From Streptomyces sp. CA-278952 (GTDB lineage: Bacteria; Actinomycetota; Actinomycetes; Streptomycetales; Streptomycetaceae): a stretch of DNA of 64,000 bases. The notes under the pieces are model-generated. The model was not told the origin of the DNA. It searched no databases and saw only the letters and a program-made list of their open reading frames with translations. Below are positions 1 to 8,670 of this stretch, in pieces. Each line of letters starts with the position of its first letter. The stretch's first letter is position 1. The DNA lies in NCBI RefSeq assembly GCF_028747205.1, contig NZ_CP112880.1:4588001-4652000 (forward strand), in the 5' to 3' direction. A program made the position numbers and the translations under genes.

Positions 1-22
1 ACTTGTACGTCACCCCCATCAC
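1..22 (-). CDS. Possible 5' end of a divergent gene leaving the window
   Basis: On the minus strand a GTG (20-22) followed at once by ATG (17-19) sits 7 nt downstream of a clean AGGAG (30-34). The first codons would read V-M-G-V-T-Y-K before the window ends. This would be a gene diverging from hemL. Only a start signal is visible, so no function can be given. The competing reading is that bases 3-130, which have high third-position GC on the plus strand, are the 3' end of a rightward gene. Neither can be settled from this window. Confidence 0.3.
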
Positions 23-461
23 GCCCCCGCTCCTGGTCCCGGGGGGCGGCGTGCTGTCCGCGCCCCTGCTCTGGGCGCGCTCGGCCCTGCGCCGGTGCCG
101 CCCTCGCCGGGCAGGCTCGGGCCCCAGGTCGTCGGTCCCCTCGCCCACTCCGCCACCGCGATGCATATCTCATCCACCCGACTACTTCTTAGGAGACACA
201 GCCCCCGCCGCGCAACCCGATCATCGTGTCAGTGACCTCCCCCGCGGGCGTGCGGTGAAACACCTGCCCGCAAGACCGTGCGTGCCTCTGACACCATGGC
301 ATGTGTGAGCTTTCCCTATGACGCCCCAGTTTCGCAGACGCGAGGGGGCTGACGCTCTTTCGTGATACGAGGGGAGCGCGCTCCCTGCTCACCGGTGGCC
401 GAGATTGTCAGTGATTTCCCGGCCCGGCCTCCCGATACCCGAATCGCAGATCAGGACCAAA
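23..461. other. hemL upstream region
   Basis: No convincing complete gene is seen in this stretch of about 440 bases. The first 130 bases are extremely GC-rich; the rest is closer to promoter-like composition. It contains the mini-ORF 305-352 that resembles the start of hemL. A plus-strand open frame ending at 308 loses coding-like codon use after about position 130 and was not accepted as a gene. Confidence 0.5.
305..352 (+). other. 15-codon mini-ORF resembling the HemL N-terminus
   Basis: GTG at 305 opens a 15-codon frame ending in TGA at 350-352. It reads VSFPYDAPVSQTRGG. The real hemL start, 157 bp downstream, reads [11 protein letters not shown]. The two copies align codon for codon over 11 residues, and the last 15 bases (GCCCCAGTTTCGCAG at 323-337 and 480-494) are identical. 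It is either a leftover from duplication of the hemL start or a short leader ORF. No ribosome binding site is evident in front of it. Confidence 0.5.
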
Positions 462-1769
462 GTGGCGTATTCATACGAAGCCCCAGTTTCGCAGTCGCTG
501 TTCGACCGGGCGTCCGTCGTGACGCCCGGCGGCGTGAACTCTCCCGTGCGTGCCTTCCAGGCCGTGGGCGGTACGCCCCGGTTCATGGTGTCCGGCACCG
601 GTCCGTACCTCACCGACGCCGACGGCCGCGAGTACGTCGACCTCGTGTGCTCGTGGGGTCCGATGATTCTCGGCCACTCTCACCCCGAGGTCATCGCCGC
701 CGTCCAGGAGGCGGTCTCCCGGGGCACCTCCTTCGGTACGCCGGGTGAGGGCGAGGTCGCGCTCGCCGAGGAGATCGTGGCGCGGATCGACCCCGTCGAG
801 CAGGTGCGCCTGGTCTCCTCCGGCACCGAGGCGACCATGTCGGCGATCCGGCTGGCCCGCGGTTTCACGGGCCGGGCCAAGGTCGTGAAGTTCGCCGGCT
901 GCTACCACGGGCACGTGGACGCGCTGCTGGCCGCCGCCGGGTCGGGCGTGGCCACCTTCGGGCTGCCCGACACCCCGGGCGTCACGGGCGCCACGGCCGG
1001 GGACACCATCGTCCTGCCGTACAACGACCTGGACGCGGTGCGCGCCGCCTTCGCCGCGCACCCCGGCGAGATCGCCTGCGTGATCACCGAGGCCTCGCCC
1101 GGCAACATGGGCGTCGTCCCGCCGGCGGACGGCTTCAACGCCGGCCTCAAGGAGCTGTGCGCGGCCAACGGCGCGCTGTACATCTCCGACGAGGTCATGA
1201 CGGGCTTCCGTACGTCGAAGGCCGGCTGGTACGGCGTCGACGGTGTCCGGCCCGACCTGATGACCTTCGGCAAGGTGATGGGCGGCGGCTTCCCCGCGGC
1301 GGCCTTCGGCGGTCGCGGCGACGTGATGGCGCACCTGGCCCCGGCCGGCCCGGTCTACCAGGCGGGCACCCTCTCCGGGAACCCGGTCGCCACCGCCGCC
1401 GGGCTCGCCCAACTGCGGCTGCTGGACGACGCGGCGTACGCGAAGATCGACGCGGTCTCCGCCGAGCTGCGCTCCCTGGTGGGCGACGCGCTCACCAAGG
1501 AGGGCGTGGCGCACACGGTGTCCGCCGCGAGCAACATGTTCTCCGTCTTCTTCACGGACGAGCCCGTCCGGGACTACGACGACGCCAAGAAGCAGGACGT
1601 CTTCCGCTTCACCGCGTTCTTCCACGCGATGCTGGAGCGGGGCGTCTACCTGCCGCCCTCGGCGTTCGAGTCCTGGTTCGTCTCCACGGCCCACGACGAG
1701 CGGGCGGTCGAGCGCATCGCCGCCGCCCTGCCCGCCGCCGCCCGTGCCGCGGCGGAGGCCACCGCATGA
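462..1769 (+). CDS. hemL: Glutamate-1-semialdehyde 2,1-aminomutase
   Basis: This PLP enzyme converts glutamate-1-semialdehyde to 5-aminolevulinate in the C5 route to haem, sirohaem and cobalamin; it is cytoplasmic. The protein has 435 residues, normal for the family. It starts with the typical [13 protein letters not shown] and [12 protein letters not shown] motifs. The PLP lysine lies in [10 protein letters not shown] (about K271), and the [16 protein letters not shown] phosphate-binding region is intact. I chose GTG 462 because AGGA lies 6 nt upstream and homologues begin here; a longer in-frame start at 405 lacks support. The stop overlaps the next start by 4 bp (ATGA), suggesting translational coupling to the phosphatase. 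Confidence 0.95.
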   Translation: MAYSYEAPVSQSLFDRASVVTPGGVNSPVRAFQAVGGTPRFMVSGTGPYLTDADGREYVDLVCSWGPMILGHSHPEVIAAVQEAVSRGTSFGTPGEGEVALAEEIVARIDPVEQVRLVSSGTEATMSAIRLARGFTGRAKVVKFAGCYHGHVDALLAAAGSGVATFGLPDTPGVTGATAGDTIVLPYNDLDAVRAAFAAHPGEIACVITEASPGNMGVVPPADGFNAGLKELCAANGALYISDEVMTGFRTSKAGWYGVDGVRPDLMTFGKVMGGGFPAAAFGGRGDVMAHLAPAGPVYQAGTLSGNPVATAAGLAQLRLLDDAAYAKIDAVSAELRSLVGDALTKEGVAHTVSAASNMFSVFFTDEPVRDYDDAKKQDVFRFTAFFHAMLERGVYLPPSAFESWFVSTAHDERAVERIAAALPAAARAAAEATA

Positions 1770-2494
1770 GCGGGGAGGGCGCGGACCACGAGAGCGTCGG
1801 CCGCGACGAGCAGCTGACCGTGGTGCACGTGGTCCGCCACGGCGAGGTGCACAACCCGGACGGCGTGCTCTACGGGCGCCGCCCCGGCTACCACCTCTCC
1901 GACCTGGGCCGGAAGATGGCCGACCGGGTCGCCGACCACCTGGCGAAGCGCGACATCACCCATGTCGTGGCCTCTCCGCTGGAGCGCGCCCAGGAGACGG
2001 CCGCGCCCGTGGCCAAGGCGCACGGCCTGGATCTCGCCACCGACGCCCGGCTGATCGAGGCGGCCAACATCTTCGAGGGCAAGACCTTCGGCGTCGGCGA
2101 CGGCGCGCTGCGCAAGCCGGACAACTGGAAGCACCTCACCAATCCGTTCAAGCCGTCCTGGGGCGAGCCGTACATCGAGCAGGTCGTCCGGATGATGGGC
2201 GCGCTCGACGCAGCCCGGGACGCGGCGCGCGGCCACGAGGCGGTCTGTGTCAGCCATCAGCTGCCGATCTGGATCCTGCGCTCCTTCGTCGAGCGCCGCC
2301 GTCTGTGGCACGACCCGCGCAAGCGGCAGTGCACGCTGGCCTCGCTGACGAGCTTCACCTACCGGGGCGACCGGATCGTCTCGGTCGGCTACTCGGAGCC
2401 GGCCCGCGACCTGGTGCCCGTGCACCTGCTGGCCGGAGCCAAGCCGGTGAAGGGGAAGGCCGCGAAGGGTCAGTCCAAGGCGTTCGGCGCGTAG
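1766..2494 (+). CDS. Histidine phosphatase family protein (phosphoglycerate mutase-like)
   Basis: A 242-residue cytoplasmic protein of the histidine phosphatase clan. The catalytic RHGE motif appears early ([13 protein letters not shown], about residue 20), followed by the LSDLGRKMA and [10 protein letters not shown] segments and a second catalytic histidine in [10 protein letters not shown]. The phosphoesterase fold is clear, but the substrate cannot be read from the sequence. The start overlaps hemL by 4 bp, so the two are co-transcribed and probably co-translated. The genuine start is ATG 1766; the same frame is open far upstream inside hemL without meaning. A strong hairpin follows about 100 bp downstream. 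Confidence 0.85.
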   Translation: MSGEGADHESVGRDEQLTVVHVVRHGEVHNPDGVLYGRRPGYHLSDLGRKMADRVADHLAKRDITHVVASPLERAQETAAPVAKAHGLDLATDARLIEAANIFEGKTFGVGDGALRKPDNWKHLTNPFKPSWGEPYIEQVVRMMGALDAARDAARGHEAVCVSHQLPIWILRSFVERRRLWHDPRKRQCTLASLTSFTYRGDRIVSVGYSEPARDLVPVHLLAGAKPVKGKAAKGQSKAFGA

Positions 2495-2593
2495 TCCGAC
2501 GCCACGGGACGAGTTGCACGGAACGTACGGGACCGGCTGCCGCGCACCGCGGCGGGCGGTCCCGTCCCCATTTTCCGCACCACCCATTTTTCC

Positions 2594-2640
2594 GCACCAC
2601 ACCCATAGGGCGGCCGACGGGCGGCCTATGGGTGTGGTGC
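2594..2640. terminator. 16-bp stem hairpin after the hemL-phosphatase operon
   Basis: Perfect inverted repeat, left arm 2594-2609 and right arm 2625-2640, with a 15-nt GC-rich loop. It lies 100 bp after the phosphatase stop and has no U-tract, as is usual for Streptomyces terminators. A partial copy of the left arm (gcaccacccat) lies just before it at about 2577. Confidence 0.7.
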
Positions 2641-2971
2641 TCCGCGCCCGCGCATGAGTTCGACAATCCAGGGAAGCCGATGCGTCGGCGTCGGCCGGTG
2701 ACCCCGGAACCGGTCGGTGATCCGTCGGCCGACGGCAGAACTGCGGAGGGCCACTCCCACGTCCCCCCATCAGGGTTGCCCGTAAGCGTGTGCGAGCGTC
2801 GTATGGACGTCGCGCCCGGATCGGTCGGTCGGGCGGACGCTCGGTCGGCCGGGTGCCAGGTAAAGCGTAAAGAAAGTCCCCAAATGCACGGAACCGACGT
2901 GTTACGCGCCCCATCTAACTCTTCAGCAGTTTGTATGAGCTTGAGATAAAACGACCGCAGATGGGGACGGT
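2641..2971. other. Intergenic region upstream of the lipoprotein gene
   Basis: About 330 bases between the hairpin and the next start. No gene is supported. Composition becomes noticeably more AT-rich from 2860 to 2950, as expected for a promoter of the downstream lipoprotein gene, but no confident -35/-10 pair stands out. A GGGGAC ribosome binding site precedes the ATG at 2972. Confidence 0.5.
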
Positions 2972-4231
2972 ATGCGCGAGATCAATCGAAGGGGCCTGCT
3001 CGGGGCGGGGCTCGGCGCCGCAGCCGCGATCGGCCTCGCCGGCTGTGGCGCCGCGGACTCCTCCGGCGAAGGAGGGCCCGGCCGGGGCGGCCAAGGCGAC
3101 ACCGACACCGGCAACGGCAGCGGCAGCGGAAACGGCGCGCCGAAGAACAAGGTCCGGCTGATCGGTGACGGCTCGACCGCCGACACCGGCAAACAGCCCA
3201 ACCAACCGCAGGCACCCGCCCCGCTCGAACCGGGCCAGAAGCCGCCGCAGTTCGTGATCTTTTCCTGGGACGGCGCGGGCGAGGTCGGCAACGGGCTCTT
3301 CTCGCGTTTTCTCGAACTGGCCAAGGAGCACGACGCGGCCATGACGTTCTTCCTCTCCGGCATCTATCTGCTGCCCGAGTCGAAGAAATCCCTCTACCGT
3401 CCGCCGAACAACCCCCGCGGCGCCTCCGACATCGGCTATCTCACCGACGATCACGTCAAGGACACACTGAAGTACGTGCGCCAGGCGTGGCTGGACGGCC
3501 ATGAGATCGGCACCCACTTCAACGGGCATTTCTGCGGTGGTTCCGGATCCGTCGAGCGCTGGACGCCCGCCCAATGGCACAGCGAGATCAATCAGGCTGT
3601 GTCCTTCGTCACGGAATGGCGGACGAACACCGGCTGGGAGAACGAGGATCCGCTTCCGTTCGACTATCGCAAGGAACTGATCGGCGGCCGCACGCCCTGT
3701 CTGCTCGGCCAGGACAATCTTCTGCCGACCGCGAGCAAACTGGGCTGGCGCTACGACGCCAGCTCGCCGGGCGGCCGTCAGATCTGGCCCGTGAAGCGCG
3801 GCGGCGTCTGGGATCTGCCGCTGCAGGCGATGCCGTTCCCCGGGCACTCCTTCGAGGTGCTCTCGATGGACTACAACATCCTCGCCAATCAGTCGCAGAA
3901 TTCGACGAAGGGCATGCCCTCGCGTTATCCGGGCTGGCGCACCCAGGCGACCGGCGCGTATCTCGCCGGTTTCCAGCGCGCGTACGAGTCCAATCGCGCA
4001 CCGTTCTCCATCGGCAACCACTTCGAGGAGTGGAACGGCGGCATCTATATGGACGCCGTGGAAGAAGTGATCAAGAAGGTGGCGGACAAGGACGACGTGC
4101 GCCTCGTCTCGTTCCGGCAGTACGTCGACTGGCTCGACGCACAAGACCCCGCCGTGCTCGCCAAGCTCCGGACACTGGACGTCGGACAGGCGCCCGCCGG
4201 CGGCTGGAACTCCTTCTTTAAACAGGCCTGA
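2972..4231 (+). CDS. Secreted Tat lipoprotein, polysaccharide deacetylase-like
   Basis: A 419-residue exported lipoprotein. The N-terminus has a twin-arginine-like NRRGLLGAG, a hydrophobic stretch and a lipobox ending LAGC (Cys about residue 25), then a low-complexity Gly/Ser/Asp linker. The body begins FVIFSWDGAGE with an early Asp, followed by a His-rich HEIGTHFNGHFCGG segment that resembles the D and HxxxH metal ligands of NodB-type carbohydrate esterases. Likely role: deacetylation of a cell-envelope or secreted glycan outside the membrane. The match is by motif only and the family is divergent. It is monocistronic between the phosphatase hairpin and the cytochrome c operon, and its codon use is slightly less GC-biased than its neighbours. 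Confidence 0.65.
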   Translation: MREINRRGLLGAGLGAAAAIGLAGCGAADSSGEGGPGRGGQGDTDTGNGSGSGNGAPKNKVRLIGDGSTADTGKQPNQPQAPAPLEPGQKPPQFVIFSWDGAGEVGNGLFSRFLELAKEHDAAMTFFLSGIYLLPESKKSLYRPPNNPRGASDIGYLTDDHVKDTLKYVRQAWLDGHEIGTHFNGHFCGGSGSVERWTPAQWHSEINQAVSFVTEWRTNTGWENEDPLPFDYRKELIGGRTPCLLGQDNLLPTASKLGWRYDASSPGGRQIWPVKRGGVWDLPLQAMPFPGHSFEVLSMDYNILANQSQNSTKGMPSRYPGWRTQATGAYLAGFQRAYESNRAPFSIGNHFEEWNGGIYMDAVEEVIKKVADKDDVRLVSFRQYVDWLDAQDPAVLAKLRTLDVGQAPAGGWNSFFKQA

Positions 4232-4298
4232 CAAGGGGCTTTACGGGCACTGAGGGGGGCGCGGGGGAGCCCGGAATCCGCCATGCGAAACTTTTCAC

Positions 4299-4901
4299 AT
4301 GAGCTTTGGCCGCGCGTCCCGACGCCGCTTCACCCTGCTCGCCGCCACCGCTGTGGCCGGTGCCCTGACGCTGTCCGCGTGCAGCGGCGGCAACAAGGCC
4401 GGAGGCGGAGGCAACACCAACTTCATCACCGGCAGCGGGGGCGTCTCCACCGTCGCGAAGGGTGACCGGGTGGCGGCGCCGAAGCTCGACGGTGAGGGTC
4501 TGGACGGCAAGCCGCTCGACCTCGCCGACTACCAGGGCAAGGTCGTCGTCCTCAATGTCTGGGGCTCCTGGTGCGGCCCCTGCCGCCTGGAGGCGAAGTA
4601 CTTCGCCCAGGTCTCGAAGGAGACGGCGGACCAGGGCGTCCAGTTCGTCGGGATAAACACCCGCGACGCCCAGCGGGACGCGGCGATCAACTTCGAGAAG
4701 GATTACGGGGTCGAGTACCCGAGCTTCTACGACCCGATCGGCAAGCTCATCCTCCGCTTCCCCAAAGGCACCCTGAACCCGCAGGCCATCCCGTCCACCG
4801 TGGTCATCGACCGGGACGGGAAGATCGCGGCCCGCACGCTCCAGGCGCTCGACGCGGACGAGCTGCGCAAGATGATCGACCCGATCATCGCGGAGAAGTG
4901 A
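4299..4901 (+). CDS. ccsX: TlpA/ResA-like thiol-disulfide lipoprotein for cytochrome c maturation
   Basis: A 200-residue membrane-anchored thioredoxin. The signal peptide has RRRFTLLAATAVAGALTLSAC with lipobox Cys28. The thioredoxin domain has the catalytic WCGPC motif (Cys92 and Cys95) in the usual VVVLNVWGSWCGPCR context, and a cis-proline segment (QAIPSTVVID). It would reduce the haem-binding cysteines of apocytochrome c outside the membrane, taking electrons from CcdA encoded 4 bp downstream. It is the first gene of the system II operon 4299-8607. The symbol is by analogy and homologues are also called ResA. Confidence 0.85.
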   Translation: MSFGRASRRRFTLLAATAVAGALTLSACSGGNKAGGGGNTNFITGSGGVSTVAKGDRVAAPKLDGEGLDGKPLDLADYQGKVVVLNVWGSWCGPCRLEAKYFAQVSKETADQGVQFVGINTRDAQRDAAINFEKDYGVEYPSFYDPIGKLILRFPKGTLNPQAIPSTVVIDRDGKIAARTLQALDADELRKMIDPIIAEK

Positions 4902-4905
4902 TCCG

Positions 4906-5688
4906 GTGATCCCGCTCGCCGCCCACCACGAGACCGTCACGCTGGCCGCGTACAACGACACCGTCCTGACCGGGGCGCTGCTGGTCGCCCTGCCGCTCGC
5001 CCTGCTGGCCGGTCTCATCTCCTTCTTCTCGCCCTGCGTCCTGCCGCTCGTACCCGGCTATCTGAGTTACGTCACCGGGGTCAGCGGCACGGACCTCGCC
5101 GAGGCGCGCCGAGGCCGGGTGGTGGCGGGCGCCTCGCTGTTCGTCCTCGGCTTCACCGTGGTGTTCGCCTCCACCGGCGCGCTCTTCGGCTACTTCGGCC
5201 AAGAGCTTCAGGCGCACTCCGAGGTGCTCAACAAGGTCCTGGGCGTGTTGATGATCGCCATGGGCGTCTTCTTCATGGGGCTCGTGCCGGGGGTGACGAT
5301 GCGCGAGTTCCGCATCCACAAGCGGCCGGCGGCCGGACTGGCCGGTGCGCCGCTGCTCGGCGCGCTCTTCGGGATCGGCTGGACGCCGTGCATCGGCCCG
5401 ACCCTCGCCTCCGTACTCGCTCTGTCGACCGACAGTGCCACCGCCGGACGCGGCGCGATACTGACCGTCGCGTACTGTCTCGGTCTCGGTGTCCCGTTCG
5501 TCCTCGCAGCAGTCGCCTTCCGTAAGGCGCTCGGCGCGTTCGGCTGGGTCAAGCGCCACTACGCATGGGTGATGCGGATCGGCGGCGGCATGATGATCGT
5601 GACCGGAATCCTGCTGCTGACCGGTGTGTGGGCCACGCTCATGCAGCACATGCAGAGCTGGTCCAGCGGCTTCGTTGTAGGGATCTGA
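4906..5688 (+). CDS. ccdA: Cytochrome c biogenesis protein CcdA (DsbD transmembrane domain)
   Basis: A 260-residue polytopic membrane protein of the DsbD-gamma/CcdA family, with about six predicted membrane helices. The two conserved redox cysteines are present in FFSPCVLPLVPGY (Cys44) and GWTPCIGPTL. It passes reducing power across the membrane to the TlpA-like protein encoded just upstream. The start is GTG 4906, 4 bp after the preceding stop; the next gene begins 4 bp after this one ends. Tight spacing implies a single operon for cytochrome c assembly. Confidence 0.9.
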   Translation: MIPLAAHHETVTLAAYNDTVLTGALLVALPLALLAGLISFFSPCVLPLVPGYLSYVTGVSGTDLAEARRGRVVAGASLFVLGFTVVFASTGALFGYFGQELQAHSEVLNKVLGVLMIAMGVFFMGLVPGVTMREFRIHKRPAAGLAGAPLLGALFGIGWTPCIGPTLASVLALSTDSATAGRGAILTVAYCLGLGVPFVLAAVAFRKALGAFGWVKRHYAWVMRIGGGMMIVTGILLLTGVWATLMQHMQSWSSGFVVGI

Positions 5689-5692
5689 GTTC

Positions 5693-7525
5693 ATGAGCAA
5701 GTCGAACAGCACGGAGACGCGGCAGCGCGAGGCCGAGCGCGACCAGGGCTCCGCCCACGGCGCGGCGGGCGAACAGCTCTCCACCGCGCCCCGCGAGGAG
5801 CGCCCCGACACCGGGGCGGGCGTACCCGCGATGAGCGTGATCGGCTGGGTGCGCTGGTTCTGGCGTCAGCTCACCTCGATGCGGGTGGCGCTGATCCTGC
5901 TCTTCCTGCTCTCCCTCGGGGCCGTCCCGGGGTCGCTGATCCCGCAGACCAGCGTCGACGACATGAAGGTGCAGGCCTTCAAGGAACAGCACACCACCCT
6001 CACCCCGATCTACGAGAAGCTCCAGCTCTTCGACGTCTACAGCTCGGTGTGGTTCTCCGCGATCTACATCCTGCTGTTCGTCTCGCTCATCGGCTGCATC
6101 GTGCCGCGCACCGGCCAGTTCGTGGGCCAGCTGCGCAGCCGCCCGCCGGGCGCGCCGAAGCGGCTGACCCGGCTGCCCGCGTACACCACGTGGCGCACGG
6201 AGGCCGAGCCCGAGGAGGTCCGTGAGGCGGCCCTCGCCGTCCTGCGCAAGCGGCGCTTCCGGGCGCACGTGGTGGGCGACGCGGTCGCCGCCGAGAAGGG
6301 CTACCTCCGCGAGGCCGGGAACCTGGTCTTCCACATCGCCCTGATCGTGATGCTGGTGGCCTTCGCCTCCGGGCAGCTCTTCAAGTCGGAGGGCGGCAAG
6401 CTGATCGTCGAGGGCGACGGCTTCTCCAACACGCTCACCCAGTACGACGACTTCACGTCGGGCTCGCTCTACGACTCCGACTCGCTGGCCCCGTTCAGCT
6501 TCGTGCTCGACGACTTCGTCGGTACGTACGAGAGGAGCGGCCTGCAGCGCGGCACCCCGCGGACCTTCGAGGCCCGGGTGACCTACAGCGAGGGGGCCGA
6601 CGGCGCGGAGCGCAAGGACGTCATCAAGGTCAACGAGCCGCTCGTCGTGGACGGCACCAAGGTCTATCTGATCGCCCACGGCTACGCCCCCGTCGTCACC
6701 GTCCGGGACGGTGAGGGGAAGGTCGTCTCACGGTCCGCGGTCCCGCTGCTGCCGATCGACAACAACATCACCTCGTCCGGCGCCATCAAGGTGATGGACG
6801 GCTACAAGGACAAGAACGGCGAGAAGACCCAGCTGGGCTTCAAGGCCTTCTTCGTGCCGACCTTCGCGGGCAAGGGCAAGGAGCAGATGCTCTCGCAGTT
6901 CCCCGGCCTGGACTTCCCCGTGCTGGCGCTCAGCGCCTACCAGGGCTCCCTGGGCGTCGACTCCGGGCTGGCGCAGAACGTCTACCAGCTCGACACGTCC
7001 AAGATGAAGGAGTTCAAGGACGAGGACGGCGAGCTCCTCAAGAAGCTGATGATGCCGGGCGAGAAGCTGGACCTGCCCGACGGCGCCGGATCCATCACCT
7101 TCGAGGGCACCGAGGAGTGGGCCAGCTTCCAGATCTCGCAGCAGCCGGGCAACGGCTGGGCGCTCGGCGGCTCCGTCGCCGCCATCGCCGGTCTCGCCGG
7201 CTCGCTGTTCATTCAGCGCCGCCGCGTGTGGGTGCGGGCGGTCCGGGGCGCCGACGGCGTCACGGTCGTGGAGATGGCGGGCCTGGGCCGCAGCGAGTCC
7301 GCGAAGCTCCCCGGGGAACTGGGCGATCTGTCGGCCGCCCTGGTCACCACGGCGCCCGCCGCGGCAGAGGCCCCGGACACGCCGGAGAAACCGGATGCAC
7401 CCACCTCGCCGGACGGGCCCGGCGCGACCGACGCCACGACCGACCCCACGACCGATGCCACGAACGAGGCCGGGAGCCGGCCCGTACATCCTGCCGAAGC
7501 ACCTGCCGAAGGGGCTGAGAAGTGA
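5693..7525 (+). CDS. resB: Cytochrome c biogenesis protein ResB
   Basis: A 610-residue system II haem-handling and synthetase subunit. It has the ResB layout: an N-terminal cytoplasmic extension, three early membrane helices (starting MRVALILLFLLSLGAVPG, then AIYILLFVSLIGC and LVFHIALIVMLVAFASG), a large extracytoplasmic domain (about residues 235-490) and a last helix (GGSVAAIAGLAGSLF). The C-terminal 60 residues are Pro/Ala/Thr-rich and probably disordered. It acts with CcsA to deliver haem and attach it to apocytochrome c outside the membrane. Its stop overlaps the GTG of ccsA (GTGA). Confidence 0.92.
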   Translation: MSKSNSTETRQREAERDQGSAHGAAGEQLSTAPREERPDTGAGVPAMSVIGWVRWFWRQLTSMRVALILLFLLSLGAVPGSLIPQTSVDDMKVQAFKEQHTTLTPIYEKLQLFDVYSSVWFSAIYILLFVSLIGCIVPRTGQFVGQLRSRPPGAPKRLTRLPAYTTWRTEAEPEEVREAALAVLRKRRFRAHVVGDAVAAEKGYLREAGNLVFHIALIVMLVAFASGQLFKSEGGKLIVEGDGFSNTLTQYDDFTSGSLYDSDSLAPFSFVLDDFVGTYERSGLQRGTPRTFEARVTYSEGADGAERKDVIKVNEPLVVDGTKVYLIAHGYAPVVTVRDGEGKVVSRSAVPLLPIDNNITSSGAIKVMDGYKDKNGEKTQLGFKAFFVPTFAGKGKEQMLSQFPGLDFPVLALSAYQGSLGVDSGLAQNVYQLDTSKMKEFKDEDGELLKKLMMPGEKLDLPDGAGSITFEGTEEWASFQISQQPGNGWALGGSVAAIAGLAGSLFIQRRRVWVRAVRGADGVTVVEMAGLGRSESAKLPGELGDLSAALVTTAPAAAEAPDTPEKPDAPTSPDGPGATDATTDPTTDATNEAGSRPVHPAEAPAEGAEK

Positions 7526-8607
7526 ATCTCGCCGCCGCAACCAACGAGAGCCTGGCGAACACCAGCAATGTGCTGATCTATTCGTCGATGGCCGTCTACA
7601 CCCTGGCCTTCTTCGCGCACATCGCGGAGTGGGTGCTCGGCAGCCGCAGCAAGGTCGGCCGCACCGCCGCCGCGCTGTCCGCCTCCGGAGCGGGCGCCTC
7701 CGCCTCCGCCGCCACCGGGGGGAAGGCGCGCGCCGGTGGCACGGCCGTGCTGGACCGCCCCGAGGTCATCACCCGTTCCGCCACCGGTACGCGTGACGTG
7801 CCCGACGGCCCGGGTGCGGCCGGCGGCACGTTCAAGGGCGACCTGTGGGGCCGGATCGCGGTCTCGCTGACCGTGGTGGCGTTCCTCGTCGAGGCGAGCG
7901 GCGTCGCCACCCGCGCCCTGTCGGTGCAGCGGGCCCCCTGGGCCAACATGTACGAGTTCTCCATCACCTTCTCCACGGTGGCGGTCGGCTCCTACCTGGT
8001 GCTGCTCGCACTGAAGAAGAACGTCCGCTGGATCGGCCTCCCGCTGGTCACCACCGTCCTGCTGGACCTCGGCATCGCGGTCACGACGCTCTACACCGAC
8101 AGCGACCAGCTGGTGCCCGCGCTGCACTCGTACTGGCTGTGGATCCACGTCTCGACCGCCATCATCTGCGGCGCCGTCTTCTACCTCGGCGCGGTCGGCA
8201 CGGTCCTCTACCTCTTCCGCGACAACTACGAGAGCAAGCTCGCCTCCGGCGGCACGCCCGGCAAGTTCGCCACCTCGGTCATGGAGCGGCTGCCCTCGGC
8301 GTCCTCGCTGGACAAGTTCTCGTACCGGATCAACGCGGCCGTCTTCCCGCTGTGGACGTTCACGATCATCGCCGGCGCGATCTGGGCGGGCGACGCCTGG
8401 GGCCGGTACTGGGGCTGGGACCCCAAGGAGGTCTGGTCCTTCATCACCTGGGTCGCCTACGCCGCCTATCTGCACGCCCGCGCCACCGCCGGCTGGAAGG
8501 GCCGCAAGGCCGCCTACCTGGCGCTCGTCGCGTTCGCCTGCTGGCTGTTCAACTACTACGGCGTGAACATCTTCGTCTCCGGCCTGCACTCCTACGCGGG
8601 GGTCTGA
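7522..8607 (+). CDS. ccsA: Cytochrome c biogenesis protein CcsA (haem-handling)
   Basis: A 361-residue polytopic protein, also called CcsB in Gram-positive bacteria. It carries the tryptophan-rich WGWDPKEVWSFITW motif typical of haem-handling proteins (CcsA/CcmC/CcmF) at about residues 298-313, with flanking histidines in other helices. A Gly/Ala/Ser-rich cytoplasmic loop (about residues 50-95) separates helix 1 from the rest. Together with ResB it forms the cytochrome c haem lyase. The gene starts with GTG overlapping resB by 4 bp and is the last gene of the operon; a 15-bp stem hairpin follows 16 bp after the stop. Confidence 0.92.
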   Translation: MNLAAATNESLANTSNVLIYSSMAVYTLAFFAHIAEWVLGSRSKVGRTAAALSASGAGASASAATGGKARAGGTAVLDRPEVITRSATGTRDVPDGPGAAGGTFKGDLWGRIAVSLTVVAFLVEASGVATRALSVQRAPWANMYEFSITFSTVAVGSYLVLLALKKNVRWIGLPLVTTVLLDLGIAVTTLYTDSDQLVPALHSYWLWIHVSTAIICGAVFYLGAVGTVLYLFRDNYESKLASGGTPGKFATSVMERLPSASSLDKFSYRINAAVFPLWTFTIIAGAIWAGDAWGRYWGWDPKEVWSFITWVAYAAYLHARATAGWKGRKAAYLALVAFACWLFNYYGVNIFVSGLHSYAGV

Positions 8608-8623
8608 GCCAGGACACCACCAC

Positions 8624-8658
8624 GGCGGCCCCGGACGGATTCCCCGTCCGGGGCCGCC
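8624..8658. terminator. Bidirectional terminator between ccsA and the aldehyde dehydrogenase gene
   Basis: Perfect 15-bp GC-rich stem (8624-8638 with 8644-8658) and a 5-nt loop, centred between two convergent genes whose stops are at 8607 and 8671. Confidence 0.85.
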
Positions 8659-8670
8659 GCCTGTGCCGGG

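Noticed and set aside
3..308. Plus-strand 101-codon frame at the window start
   Set aside because: Coding-like codon use fades after about position 130 and the end overlaps the hemL-like mini-ORF. It may be part of a truncated gene tail but cannot be supported.
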